This document shows positions 9,304 to 18,932 of a stretch of 64,000 nucleotides of DNA, piece by piece. The notes beneath the pieces are model-generated. The model was not told the DNA's origin. It saw only the letters and a program-made list of their open reading frames with translations, and did not search any database. Source of the DNA: Desulfurivibrionaceae bacterium (lineage in GTDB: Bacteria > Desulfobacterota > Desulfobulbia > Desulfobulbales > VMSU01); contig JAQYVV010000002.1 in NCBI GenBank assembly GCA_030145275.1, positions 186,001-250,000 on the forward strand. The letters run 5' to 3'. Position 1 is the first letter of the stretch. Every line of letters starts with the position of its first letter. Position numbers and translations under genes: made by a program.

Positions 9304-11481
9304 TCAAAGAAAACCGTAGTGCTTCAGGCCATCAATAATTCCTGAGGCATACTTTTTTGGACTGAAATAAATGCGGGGTTTTCCTTTCAGGTTTTCTAGT
9401 TCACTGCTGTGGTTTCCAACCACCAGGCCGCAGCTTCTGCCGCGTAGCATGTCTTCATCGTTGCCGGAGTCTCCTGCCACCATGAGATCTTGGGGGGAAA
9501 TTTCCCATTTATATTGCAGGTATTTAATTGCCATTCCTTTTGAGGCCCGATATGGAAGGATGTCTAAAAATTGGCCGTGGGAAAATATTATCTGACAGTG
9601 GATTTTTGCTTCATCAAGCCGCTGATAAACTCGGGCCAGCAGCTCCTGGTCATCTTCCAGATAATAACTTATTTTATAGGCCCGTTGCCCCTCTGGTCCT
9701 TGAAGTTTAACAAAATCCAGTTGGCCGAGGGCCTCACGTATTTGTTCCGGCTTCCAGTTTTTTGAAAGATGCTGCTGCCAGCCTCGATCTATGCGCAGGT
9801 TGGGGCCGTAATAGATTTCTGTGCCGACCGAGCATATGAGTACGTCAGGGATTGGGATTCGCTGCTCGGCCATGATATCCAGAGTCAATTCAAGGCTCCG
9901 TCCAGTAGCCACTCCCCATGCCAATTTTTTTGAGTTCTCCTCAAGGAGAGCCAGCAATATTTTTAAACTTTTTCTGTTGCCGGCCAGTGTGTTGTCTATA
10001 TCCGTGATCAATATTTTTTTGATTTTGGTCAACCTTTGACCGTATGAAGGCTTTTTCTCCAAGACGTTGTTCTCTTCTGCCTGTAGCGTTTGGGTGGGTA
10101 GAAGAGAGAGTACCTCTGTCACAGTCTTTTCACAGTGAGCATCCCAGGAATAGTGCTTGCCAACTCCGTTTACGCCGTTTTCAGAAAAGAGCTTCCAGGT
10201 GTCGCTATTCACTATAATTGTTTTAAGGGCTTTTGAGATCTCTTCTGGGTCTGAAGAGTTGATCAATATGCCGTTTTTGCAATTTGCAACTATATCAACC
10301 GGGCCACCATCATTTGTCGATACGATGGGCAATCCGCAGGCAGAGGCTTCAATTAGTGTAATGCCAAAAGGTTCCACCAGGGCTGGGTTTATAAATACGC
10401 CACGGCTTTCGGCACAGAGCCTGTAGAGCTCTGGGACTTCTGAGGAAAAGTCATGTTTTTTGGGAATAGCCAATTTCCCATATAGGTCGAATTGATCCAT
10501 TAGGAGCAGCATGTTGGTGAGCACACTACACTCATTGGCTTCCATCTTCTGAATGTTTTTTCTGATACCCGCAAAGATGGCCAGGTTGGCCATCGCCTGT
10601 AATTCCTTGTCCTGACCGTAGGCTGTGATTACCCCGGAAATATTTTTCCTGTGGTCAGGGCGGCAGAGAACGAGAATGAATGGTTTTTCTGAAGTGGACC
10701 AGAAGCGGTGCAGTTCATGACGCAGGGCTACTCTTGCCTGTTTTGTGCCTTCATCGATGCTCTCTGGCGCAAGTTCGTTATTGTAGAAGGGGTAAAAAAC
10801 ATCAAGGTCAATTCCTGGAGGGATGACTTTGATGTTGCTGACTTTAGAAAAGTTATCATAAAGACCATACTGCTTTTTGATCTCTTGATTGGTTGAAGTT
10901 ATGATCAATTGGGCCGCTTCCACGATCTCCTCTTCAACGGCAATACGAGTTTTCATCTTGTATAGTTCGTTGATCTTCTTTTTTGATACGCCATCAGCGA
11001 GTAGGTTTACCTCCTTGTTCCGTCCTAAAGAGTGACCGGTAAAGACGAAGGGGGTGGCAAAAGTTTCGGCAAGAGTCATGGCTGCGTAGCCGCCGTCGGC
11101 ATAATGACCGTGAAAAATGTCTGGTAATCTTGGTTGTTTTTTAAGAAATTTTATCGTTTTGTCTACGAATTCACCCATGTGCGGCCAGAGCAGTTCTTTG
11201 CGGATGTACCTTTTGGGGCCACATTGTATCCGCACGATTCTGGCCTTATCACTTAAGGGCTCTATCTCTTCTGCGTATATATTCGAAACCCTGTTGTCTT
11301 TGATTAGTCGGGTTACAAGGTCGACCTGTGCAACTGATGGGTGTTCGGCAAGTGCCTTGGCCAGTTCGATAACATATTTTGTCTGCCCTCCAGTATCGGC
11401 ATCTCGGCCAAGTTCAGGGGAGTTGCACCTAATTAAGCCGTGGACGCTGAAGAGCTGAATGTATAGACCTTTTGTCTTCAT
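9304..11481 (-). CDS. sps: Sucrose-phosphate synthase with C-terminal HAD phosphatase-like domain
   Basis: 725 aa. Residues 1 to ~470 are a GT-B family 4 glycosyltransferase: the N-terminal LGRDADTGGQTKYVIELAKA is the classic sucrose-phosphate synthase start, with HGHYADGG, TGHSLGRNK and the EPFGITLIEA E-x7-E motif. Residues ~490-725 are a HAD domain with DIDNTL (motif I) and GDSGNDEDML (motif IV), the bipartite layout seen in plant and cyanobacterial enzymes. It would make sucrose-6-phosphate from UDP- or ADP-glucose and fructose-6-phosphate, and the HAD domain may complete or assist dephosphorylation. AAGGGA precedes the ATG. It follows the sugar kinase gene in the same direction, with repeat A2 filling the gap. 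Confidence 0.93.
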   Translation of the reverse strand: MKTKGLYIQLFSVHGLIRCNSPELGRDADTGGQTKYVIELAKALAEHPSVAQVDLVTRLIKDNRVSNIYAEEIEPLSDKARIVRIQCGPKRYIRKELLWPHMGEFVDKTIKFLKKQPRLPDIFHGHYADGGYAAMTLAETFATPFVFTGHSLGRNKEVNLLADGVSKKKINELYKMKTRIAVEEEIVEAAQLIITSTNQEIKKQYGLYDNFSKVSNIKVIPPGIDLDVFYPFYNNELAPESIDEGTKQARVALRHELHRFWSTSEKPFILVLCRPDHRKNISGVITAYGQDKELQAMANLAIFAGIRKNIQKMEANECSVLTNMLLLMDQFDLYGKLAIPKKHDFSSEVPELYRLCAESRGVFINPALVEPFGITLIEASACGLPIVSTNDGGPVDIVANCKNGILINSSDPEEISKALKTIIVNSDTWKLFSENGVNGVGKHYSWDAHCEKTVTEVLSLLPTQTLQAEENNVLEKKPSYGQRLTKIKKILITDIDNTLAGNRKSLKILLALLEENSKKLAWGVATGRSLELTLDIMAEQRIPIPDVLICSVGTEIYYGPNLRIDRGWQQHLSKNWKPEQIREALGQLDFVKLQGPEGQRAYKISYYLEDDQELLARVYQRLDEAKIHCQIIFSHGQFLDILPYRASKGMAIKYLQYKWEISPQDLMVAGDSGNDEDMLRGRSCGLVVGNHSSELENLKGKPRIYFSPKKYASGIIDGLKHYGFL

Positions 11482-11498
11482 ATACTATCCCTTGTTGT

Positions 11499-11657
11499 TT
11501 AGTACCTTGTAAGTCATTTCGAAGTCTGTGCTTATCTCGTGTTTTTTACACCCCACAAGGGGGTACTGAACTAAGTGGCAAGAAATGAAAAAAGTATTTT
11601 AATTTAAAGGTGTTGCATCTACTGTTAAGGTACTTATTTCCGGTTTATCCGGATTAG
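11499..11657. repeat. Family A repeat (A2)
   Basis: 159 bp starting TTAGTACCTTGTAAG and ending TTAAGGTACTTATTTCCGG plus the small palindrome TCCGGTTTATCCGGA and TTAG. It occupies almost the whole gap between the sugar kinase stop (11661) and the sps start (11481). It carries one degenerate 17-bp unit at its left end. Confidence 0.8.
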
Positions 11658-11660
11658 ATT

Positions 11661-12512
11661 TTAGTGGAAAGAATTCATTTCGGGAGTTGCACCAGGTTGT
11701 GAGGCAACGTAAGCACCTCGTTTATTCGCTTGAACAAGGCATTCCTGCCAGGCATGTTTCTGCAGGATGCCGTCAATGAGAGCGGCAAAAAAGGCATCTC
11801 CTGCCCCAACTGTATCCGCCACCTGCACGGAAAAACCGTTATGCCTATAGACTCCGTCATGGCAAATAAGCATGGCTCCTTTACCTCCGAGGGTGACAGC
11901 AAGGACCTCCAGGTTGAATTTGGCCAGAAGGGCTTGTGCCATTTCTTCCAAACTTCCAGGGGGCAGGGAGGACCAGCTATTTATTGCAGAAAGTTCATCT
12001 TCATTCATCTTCCCGACGTTGGCGTGGAAAAGTGATTCAAGAACTATATCTTGGGTGGTATGGGGAGGTCTTAAGTTAACGTCGTAGAAGACTGTTTTTG
12101 CTGAAGACCGGAGGGAGCGGATGGTGGAGCGGCTCACCGCTGAACGCTGGGCTAAAGTCCCAAAAACGAGATGATAGGATTTGTTTTCAAGGGTGTCCAT
12201 TTGAGGCAGGTTGATAAAGTCCCAGGCGGCAGGTGAGAGTATTTCAAAGGAGTGTTCCTTGGCATCGTTTAGATGAATCAGAACCTTGCCGGTCTGATAT
12301 TTAGTGTCGTATTGAATGGTCGCCAAGGACAGGCCAAGGTGCTCAATTTGTTGGCTGGCGGCCTTGCCGTATTCGTCTCGTCCAAGCCTGCTTATTAACC
12401 TGACATCTTGTCCGATAGAGTTTAGATGATAGGCAACATTCAGGGGGGCGCCGCCCATTACTTTTCCCGATGCAAAGATGTCCCAGACAATTTCTCCAAC
12501 GCAAATAATCAT
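11661..12512 (-). CDS. PfkB-family sugar kinase, probable fructokinase
   Basis: 283 aa, slightly short for the family. The N-terminal GGAPLNVAYHLNSIGQDV and the C-terminal PfkB signature DTVGAGDAFFAALIDG (catalytic Asp, anion hole) are intact, and NVNL-type positions are seen as VFYDVNLRPP. Placement upstream of sps and divergent from susA argues for fructose as substrate: sucrose synthase releases fructose and the kinase makes fructose-6-phosphate, the acceptor for sps. AAGGA precedes the ATG at 12512. Specificity is inferred from context. Confidence 0.87.
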   Translation of the reverse strand: MIICVGEIVWDIFASGKVMGGAPLNVAYHLNSIGQDVRLISRLGRDEYGKAASQQIEHLGLSLATIQYDTKYQTGKVLIHLNDAKEHSFEILSPAAWDFINLPQMDTLENKSYHLVFGTLAQRSAVSRSTIRSLRSSAKTVFYDVNLRPPHTTQDIVLESLFHANVGKMNEDELSAINSWSSLPPGSLEEMAQALLAKFNLEVLAVTLGGKGAMLICHDGVYRHNGFSVQVADTVGAGDAFFAALIDGILQKHAWQECLVQANKRGAYVASQPGATPEMNSFH

Positions 12513-12659
12513 ATTTTATCCTTCAATTAACGATTTTATATAGGTACTATATCATAAAGACTTGCAGAAGGGTAATTGCTGATGGAAATTCTGAAGATTT
12601 ACGCTATATCTGCGACGCCATCAATTTGAATGACAGGGTATACAAAAAAGGGAGTGTAT

Positions 12660-15035
12660 ATGTTATCTGACTTAACCGATTTTATTGCGCAAAATCGTGA
12701 CATAGTGGACAGTCTTTTTCGGCGTTATCAGGCCCGGGGAAAAACATTTTTGCTACGGACGGATCTTTGGGATGAATTCCAGGTTTTTTGTAAGGAAAAT
12801 GGAGGGGATGAACTCCTTGACTCGCCTCTAAGCGAAGCGCTTTCCAAAACCCAGGAAGCAGCGATTGCTGATCCGTGGCTCTATCTTGATGTTCGACCAA
12901 AAGTTGCCAGCTGGCACTATCTGCGCTACCACTTCGAAACCATGAATTTTGAGGAAATTCCCATTGGGGAGTTTTTGTACTTTAAGGAACAACTGGTTAA
13001 TGGGCAGTCAAATAAAAGGCCATTGGTCGTGGATTTCAAACCCTTTGAACGAAATTTCCCCAAAATGACTCAGTCTCGGTCCATAGGTCGAGGTGTAGAG
13101 TTCCTCAATCGGCGTCTTTCTGGAAGGCTTTCCCATGACCTCATAAAGGGAGATCAGTTCCTCCTCTCATTTTTGAAGGTCCACAATTATCAGGGAACTC
13201 CATTCATGATAAATGATCGGATTGACACCATTTCTGACCTGCAAAACGCCTTGCAGAAAGGTGTTGAGCGGACTGGTAAGTTAAAAGGGAAGAGAAATCC
13301 TGAATTATGCGAGAAACTAAGGAAACTTGGTTTTGAGCCGGGGTGGGGGCGTACAGCAAAACAGATTCATGAAAAATTCAGGTTATTGGCTGATATATTG
13401 GAGGCCCCTGACCACCGGAACCTGGAAAAATTTCTGGGAACTATCCCGATGATTTTTAATATTGTCATCTTTTCCCCCCATGGCTATTTCGGGCAGGAAA
13501 ATGTCCTCGGGCTACCTGACACTGGAGGGCAGGTGGTCTACATTCTGGATCAGGTCCGGGCCCTTGAAAAAGAGATGCGACGAAGGATTCACAACCAGGG
13601 ACTCGATATTGAGCCAAAGATAATCATTGTGACCAGATTGATCCCGGAGGCGGGTGATACGACCTGTGATCAGCCCCTGGAAAAAGTTACTGATACGGAA
13701 AATGTGCATATCCTGCGAGTCCCCTTTCGGGATGGTGGCGGGGAGGTTGTTCCCCAATGGATTTCCCGTTTTGAAGTTTGGCCCTATCTGGAAAATTTCA
13801 GTATGGAAGCGGAAAAAGAGGTGCTTGCCATGTTGGGTTCAAGGCCGGATCTGATCATTGGTAATTATTCCGATGGTAACCTGACCGCCTATCTGATGGC
13901 CCAGAGACTTGGGGTGACCCAGTGCAATATCGCCCACGCCCTTGAAAAAACGAAATATCTTTTCTCCGCCCTATATTGGCAGGAGATGGAGCAGGAGTAC
14001 CATTTCTCCTGCCAGTTTACAGCCGACCTGATCGCCATGAATGCGGCGGACTTTATTATCACCTCAACTTTTCAGGAGATTGCCGGCAGTGAAGATAGTG
14101 TCGGCCAGTATGAGAGTTATTCGAATTTTACCATGCCGGATTTGCACAGGGTTGAGGCCGGAGTGGATGTGTTTGACCCCAAGTTTAACATCGTTTCACC
14201 GGGTGCCGATGAAAAAGTATATTTTCCTTATACCCAGAAAGAAGATCGTCTGAGCGGATTGGCGGGGGAAATAGATGAACTTATCTTTGGCGGACTAGAG
14301 CAAGCGGAAAGGCGTGGTGTTTTGAAAGAAAAAAATAAGCCGATTATATTTTCCATGGCCCGTTTAGATCATATAAAAAATCTAACGGGGCTGGTTGACT
14401 GGTACGGTAAAAATGCCAGACTGCGAGAGGCTGCCAATCTTTTTATAATCGGGGGATGTCTGGATAGAAATGACTCGGACGATAGTGAAGAGCAGAAACA
14501 GATTGACCGCATGCATGAATTGATGACTGAGCATAATCTGGATGAGAATATGCGTTGGGTGGGAGGCAGGCTGGAAAAAAAGCTCACCGGCGAACTGTAT
14601 CGCGCCATAGCCGATCAGCGCGGGGCCTTTGTGCAGCCTGCTTTCTTTGAGGCCTTTGGTCTAACGATTATTGAAGCCATGGCCTCAGGACTGCCAACCT
14701 TTGCCACTTGTTATGGTGGACCGCTTGAAATTATCGAAGATGGAATCTCCGGTTTTCACATTGATCCCAACCATGGTAATCTGGCCGCTGACAAAATAGC
14801 CGATTTCTTTGAGCAGTGTGAGGCCAATCCTAAGCGCTGGCTTAAGGTGTCCAAGGGGGCAATACGCAGGGTTAAAAATAGATATACCTGGAAGTTGTAC
14901 GCAAATCGGCTCCTCTCTCTTTCCTGTATTTACGGCTTTTGGAAATACGCCACGAACCTTGAACGCCAGGAAACGGGACGTTATTTGGAGATGTTTTATC
15001 ATCTGCAGTTTAAGCGTTTTGCGGAAAAAATCTAA
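12660..15035 (+). CDS. susA: Sucrose synthase
   Basis: 791 aa from the ATG at 12660, chosen over an ATG ten codons upstream because GGGAG sits 7 nt before it. The length matches sucrose synthases (~800 aa): an N-terminal regulatory region (1-270), then a GT-B family 4 domain with [29 protein letters not shown], the [11 protein letters not shown] phosphate-binding segment and [16 protein letters not shown] with the E-x7-E motif. It reversibly converts sucrose and a nucleoside diphosphate into NDP-glucose and fructose. Divergent from the kinase-sps pair, it completes a sucrose synthesis and turnover module; use as a compatible solute is inferred. Confidence 0.94.
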   Translation: MLSDLTDFIAQNRDIVDSLFRRYQARGKTFLLRTDLWDEFQVFCKENGGDELLDSPLSEALSKTQEAAIADPWLYLDVRPKVASWHYLRYHFETMNFEEIPIGEFLYFKEQLVNGQSNKRPLVVDFKPFERNFPKMTQSRSIGRGVEFLNRRLSGRLSHDLIKGDQFLLSFLKVHNYQGTPFMINDRIDTISDLQNALQKGVERTGKLKGKRNPELCEKLRKLGFEPGWGRTAKQIHEKFRLLADILEAPDHRNLEKFLGTIPMIFNIVIFSPHGYFGQENVLGLPDTGGQVVYILDQVRALEKEMRRRIHNQGLDIEPKIIIVTRLIPEAGDTTCDQPLEKVTDTENVHILRVPFRDGGGEVVPQWISRFEVWPYLENFSMEAEKEVLAMLGSRPDLIIGNYSDGNLTAYLMAQRLGVTQCNIAHALEKTKYLFSALYWQEMEQEYHFSCQFTADLIAMNAADFIITSTFQEIAGSEDSVGQYESYSNFTMPDLHRVEAGVDVFDPKFNIVSPGADEKVYFPYTQKEDRLSGLAGEIDELIFGGLEQAERRGVLKEKNKPIIFSMARLDHIKNLTGLVDWYGKNARLREAANLFIIGGCLDRNDSDDSEEQKQIDRMHELMTEHNLDENMRWVGGRLEKKLTGELYRAIADQRGAFVQPAFFEAFGLTIIEAMASGLPTFATCYGGPLEIIEDGISGFHIDPNHGNLAADKIADFFEQCEANPKRWLKVSKGAIRRVKNRYTWKLYANRLLSLSCIYGFWKYATNLERQETGRYLEMFYHLQFKRFAEKI

Positions 15036-15071
15036 GCTGACTGACTCTGTTTTTGTTTGTCTGCGACGCCA

Positions 15072-15620
15072 TCAGTTTTGATTCATGGAGATTCCCCCTG
15101 AAACAATAAGGCTCATCACTTCACTGGGGTCAGCTTCAAGTGGCATAACCTGATCTGTTGGGATGATAAGGAGATTACCGGCGAAATTGAAAGACTGGGG
15201 GAAATAGACCGCGACCCGGTCTTTAATGCCGATATTTTCGAGACTTGATCTGGTCATAAAGCCAATGGCCTGCACACTGCTTTCTGGATCAAGAGAGACC
15301 AGCACCGGTTTGTTGAATGACTTTTTGTCGCCGACAAAGGCGCTGATTAGGTCCTTTATGGACGAATATATCATCTTAACCAAGGGAAGTTTGGCAAAGA
15401 GAAGATCAATAAATGAAACTATATGTTTCGTAATGAAATTTGATGCGGCAACCCCTGTGCCAAAAATAATCAGCATTGTGACCACAAACCCAACTCCCGG
15501 GATGTTGAAATTGAACATGTTGTCAATATTGACAAAAATTGTATAAACAACGTAGATAGTAACGGCCAGGGGAACTGAAACCAGTAACCCATTGAGGAAA
15601 TATTGACTTATCCTTTTCAT
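15072..15620 (-). CDS. DUF502 family membrane protein
   Basis: 182 aa with two predicted membrane helices (about 8-30 and 44-66) and a soluble C-terminal domain. The pattern YFLNGLLVSVPLAVTIYVVY at the start and the segment FAGNLLIIPTDQVMPLE near the end are typical of DUF502 (LIKE COV family). Function in bacteria is unknown. Its TGA stop at 15072-15074 is the first codon of the 13-bp motif TGATGGCGTCGCA that also ends pheS at the other end of the window. AGAGAG precedes the ATG. Confidence 0.85.
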   Translation of the reverse strand: MKRISQYFLNGLLVSVPLAVTIYVVYTIFVNIDNMFNFNIPGVGFVVTMLIIFGTGVAASNFITKHIVSFIDLLFAKLPLVKMIYSSIKDLISAFVGDKKSFNKPVLVSLDPESSVQAIGFMTRSSLENIGIKDRVAVYFPQSFNFAGNLLIIPTDQVMPLEADPSEVMSLIVSGGISMNQN

Positions 15621-15837
15621 ATGCTCTCTTTATGCCTCCTTTGCTTTATGGTAAAAAATGATGTTCTTGACTAGTGTCACGTTAACGCTGAACAGGCAAG
15701 TTTTCCTGCCTGCGTTATTACGAATTGTATCACATAGCACAACTATGCGCGCGCCCTAAGGTCGTGCCTGGCAGGGACAAAAAAGGCCGGTGTAATCTTT
15801 GCCGTTTTATCCTTGATGAGATTGGTGCCAACCCTCT

Positions 15838-17055
15838 TCAGGTAGTCTGGGCCGGATACAGATGCGGAAACAGGTGGCACGCAACATGGGTCGGGAAGCA
15901 CAACCTTACAGCTCCTTTCGGCGAATCAGACACCAGAAGCCCTTCGTCCAGCAACTGCCTCAGCAGCACACGACCGGTACGCTCAGCCAGACCGGAGACA
16001 CGAAGCATGTCACCACGCCCCACCTCTCCGCGCAACAGGGCCTCCTGCAACATGTAAGCGGCCTCCTGTTTAAGAGATTTGTATTCCGGCTTTGGTCCTG
16101 GAATGAGCTTTGCCCCGCGCATGGAAACATAGCCGTTGATGCGGTCAAGGAGACCATCGAGCTTAAGTAGGCCGTGCATGAAAGAGATCTGGTCAAGGCA
16201 GGTCGTAAGAAAAAAAAGGCAGAATGCGACCAAGGCTTTGTTGGATAGGTTTCCTCGACCATCATAATCGTTATACCGATGAGCATCGGCATAACTCAAA
16301 GCTGCCATGTAGCCTTCCCGTTGCCTGGCAAGACCGCGGCTAATGTTCCAGAGGCCATAACCGTGTAGTGGCAGGCATTGAAAACAGGCATCGGTGTAGA
16401 GCCTGGTTACTCGGCCGTTGCCGTCGAGGAAGGGGTGGATCCACATCAATCGATGATGAGACGCGGCAATAGCGATGAGCGGCATGACTCCGTGATGCCT
16501 CCAGGGAGAGTAGGTTGTGCTAAAGTGATCGAGGAAGGCTGCAAGGTGTTCTGAGGACGGCCCGACATGCCGGGCAACTACCACCTTCCGTTGCCGGATC
16601 TCGCCGGGCTTGACTTCCACTATTTCTCCGGTTTTCTCATCTTTGACTTGGCGCAATTCGGCTGAAAGTTGCTCGTAAAAGATGCGGTGGAGCCAGCTGA
16701 TGAAATCGCTATCGGCAATGTTGAGATCTGGGGCATCCCGGAGGCGCAATTCGACCGCCCGTTGGCAGTTGATATGGGCGAGGCTTTCTTTCTGTAGGTC
16801 GCGCTTGGCTGGCTCACTGGAGTAGTCCTGGTGCATGGCGCGTTCAATATCGACAGGGTGAGTGCTGTGCCCCTCAATAAGGTTGGAATAATAGCTGTTG
16901 ATCATGCGCAGAAGCTCAATGACCGCCTGTTGCGTGACCGAGTGAAGCTGTCCGCCTAGGGCAGAAGACCGACAGACAACCTCGCGGGCCATGTCTTCCA
17001 GGTCGGGAGAGCCGCTTGGCAGAAGTGGTTCCATCTCTGAGGGGTTGCGATACAT
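15838..17055 (-). CDS. Fic family protein (probable AMP transferase)
   Basis: 405 aa. The catalytic loop HPFLDGNGRVTRL (about residue 205-217) is complete, with the His and the GNGR phosphate-binding residues. An N-terminal SNLIEG fits the inhibitory [S/T]xxxE[G/N] helix of class II Fic proteins, so the enzyme is probably self-inhibited. Residues ~330-405 look like a winged-helix domain (MLRVSGLAERTGRVLLRQLL), common in Fic proteins with a DNA-binding or regulatory tail. Fic proteins usually transfer AMP to Tyr, Thr or Ser of target proteins; the target here is unknown. No antitoxin partner is adjacent. AAGGAG precedes the ATG. Confidence 0.9.
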   Translation of the reverse strand: MYRNPSEMEPLLPSGSPDLEDMAREVVCRSSALGGQLHSVTQQAVIELLRMINSYYSNLIEGHSTHPVDIERAMHQDYSSEPAKRDLQKESLAHINCQRAVELRLRDAPDLNIADSDFISWLHRIFYEQLSAELRQVKDEKTGEIVEVKPGEIRQRKVVVARHVGPSSEHLAAFLDHFSTTYSPWRHHGVMPLIAIAASHHRLMWIHPFLDGNGRVTRLYTDACFQCLPLHGYGLWNISRGLARQREGYMAALSYADAHRYNDYDGRGNLSNKALVAFCLFFLTTCLDQISFMHGLLKLDGLLDRINGYVSMRGAKLIPGPKPEYKSLKQEAAYMLQEALLRGEVGRGDMLRVSGLAERTGRVLLRQLLDEGLLVSDSPKGAVRLCFPTHVACHLFPHLYPAQTT

Positions 17056-17566
17056 CTTGCCGATCTCCTTGCCAGTTTACATTTTAGACTAACTGTTTAA
17101 CATAATTAATGATGACGTGAAACAATATTGCTCTGTATCGCTATTTTTGCCGATCTGTTTGCCGATTCTTAACAGGTTGTTGTGCAGTATCATGATGCCT
17201 TCTGTTTTACTAAGGACTCGGAAATTATTAATATCATTTGCCAAATGGTCCGTCCCGGATGTTTTAAGCCTGGGATCCAGGGGGAGAATCTTACAAGATA
17301 GGAGTCTTCGCTTACCGTCGATAACTACATTCGTGGATTACTACTCTACTGTCACATCTGTTAAGGGTACCTTAGGGCTCGCACAAAAATAATTTCACAT
17401 TTTGAGTCGCAACTGCAACATATATTAAGCCGATTTTCAATCGCGAAATCCTCAACGTAGCCCTGCTACGCCTGCGGTTTCACTCAATCAAATCGACTTA
17501 ACCTATGTCACATTTACACCTCAATTCTTAAGTTAATGGCATTGAATAACCGGATAGAAAAACTTG
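17056..17566. other. 511-bp intergenic region with hairpin and decayed repeats
   Basis: No convincing ORF. It contains one 17-bp-unit relative (GGAGTCTTCGCTTACCG near 17302-17318), a decayed family A end (GTTAAGGGTACCTTAG near 17360) and a structured segment around 17430-17495 in which CGTAG and CTACG pair around a short loop within GAAATCC/GGTTTC-like flanks. It looks like stacked repeat debris between fic and the SPL-like gene. Confidence 0.6.
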
Positions 17567-18673
17567 TTACAAGCTGACAGCGTTATCAAGCATCTTGCCC
17601 AAGCCGCTTTTATCGTCAGGGGTGAAGCCGAAAACCTCCTGCCAGATTTCATCGCTTTCCATGCAGAAATATATACAGGTGTTTTTATCCGCTCTTTCTT
17701 GAAGCTGTGCCAGGATGCCTTTGTATAATTCAACCCTTTGGCTCCTGAAATATCGGGATTTATTGTCCAAACCGGTGATAAATTCTTCATAGAAAAAATT
17801 GGAATTCGGAAAGCGTGTTCCCGCTATATTCTTGAGTGCTGGTAAATAGCGCAGGGCTCCCATGCTGATCCAGGCAATTTTTTCTGCCGGGACCGTGTCA
17901 AAGAGTTGTTTGATTGTACTGGCGTACCCCTCCTGCCAGCCTGAGTGGTAGATGATCGGGTCGAAGTGAAAGGCCAATTTATATCCCCAGGAGGCACAGG
18001 TCTTTGCAGCATTCAACCTCTCCTCCAGGGTGGCGGTCCTTATTTCCTCTTTTTTCATAATCTTGGGGGCATTTAGGGACCAGGCGACAATGGTTCGGCC
18101 GCGGTGCTCGAGTCCTTCCAGGTTGTCAATAACCGCACTTTTTGTCTTGAGTTCCAAAACGGCATTTTTTTTATCTGCCATAAATGGAACCAAAATTTTG
18201 CTCAGTCCGGTGAGACGATCCAGGGCCAACGAGTCGGTGAATTCACCGGTGCCAATTCTGGCAAAGCTTTGCGTCTCTGCTTTTAGTTTTGTTCCAAGTT
18301 CTGTAAGCAGATCATCGACATTGACAAAGAAAGAAAGCCAGGGGTTATTGAGGTAGGCCTGCAAAATACAGTAAACACAGTCCATCGGGCAATTCATGCC
18401 AATGTTGAGCACCTGATAATCACAGCATTGGTACTCTCTGGTGCCGGGGCATGGCTTATAAAAAGCGCCTTGGTTTGTGGTTAGCAAGAGGTCTTTTTTA
18501 CCGGCTGAGAGGTTTTCCGGATATGGGGTGTCATAGAGAGCAAGAAGGTTCTGGTCATTTATCACCTCAACCGGTATATTGGTCGCTCTTTTTATTATCT
18601 CTTGGGTGTACGGCAGGTCGGCACATTTATGGTCGACATAAATCCGCTTTATATGGACTGATGGATCTTTCAT
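17567..18673 (-). CDS. Spore photoproduct lyase-like radical SAM protein
   Basis: 368 aa. The radical SAM cluster motif is CPMDCVYC (CxxxCxxC), preceded by CDYQVLNIGMN, with the SPL-family features KSAVIDNLEGLEHRG and VAWSLNAPKI downstream. In spore formers SplB repairs the thymine spore photoproduct. No spore genes are seen here, and SPL-like proteins are widespread in non-sporulating Desulfobacterota, so substrate and role are uncertain; a DNA-repair radical SAM activity is the best guess. The C-terminal half lacks any second Cys cluster. Confidence 0.82.
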   Translation of the reverse strand: MKDPSVHIKRIYVDHKCADLPYTQEIIKRATNIPVEVINDQNLLALYDTPYPENLSAGKKDLLLTTNQGAFYKPCPGTREYQCCDYQVLNIGMNCPMDCVYCILQAYLNNPWLSFFVNVDDLLTELGTKLKAETQSFARIGTGEFTDSLALDRLTGLSKILVPFMADKKNAVLELKTKSAVIDNLEGLEHRGRTIVAWSLNAPKIMKKEEIRTATLEERLNAAKTCASWGYKLAFHFDPIIYHSGWQEGYASTIKQLFDTVPAEKIAWISMGALRYLPALKNIAGTRFPNSNFFYEEFITGLDNKSRYFRSQRVELYKGILAQLQERADKNTCIYFCMESDEIWQEVFGFTPDDKSGLGKMLDNAVSL

Positions 18674-18705
18674 GGCTACGGCTCTGGGGGTTCTATTTGT
18701 CTGAA

Positions 18706-18757
18706 AAATGTAAGATGCAAGATTCTAGGTGCAAGATGAAAGATGCAAGATGAAAGC
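18706..18757. repeat. Short tandem AAGATGCAAGAT-type repeat
   Basis: About four imperfect copies of a 10-12 bp unit (GTAAGATGCAAGAT, GTGCAAGATGAAAGATGCAAGATG) in the divergent region between the SPL-like gene and uup. It is simple-sequence slippage in appearance; no promoter element is assigned to it. Confidence 0.6.
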
Positions 18758-18932
18758 TAACAGAAACATCATCATGAAGATTACCTGGTAGACCTAGTTA
18801 AGCCTTGTCTGGAAACTTTTTGTTCTGCTATTAATTAACTTGTCGATACGCTGATATGCAGTTCCTTTCAACTTTCAACTTGCCGTTTTCATCTTTTACC
18901 TATTTTTATAACATCATTGGAAATGAATTAAA

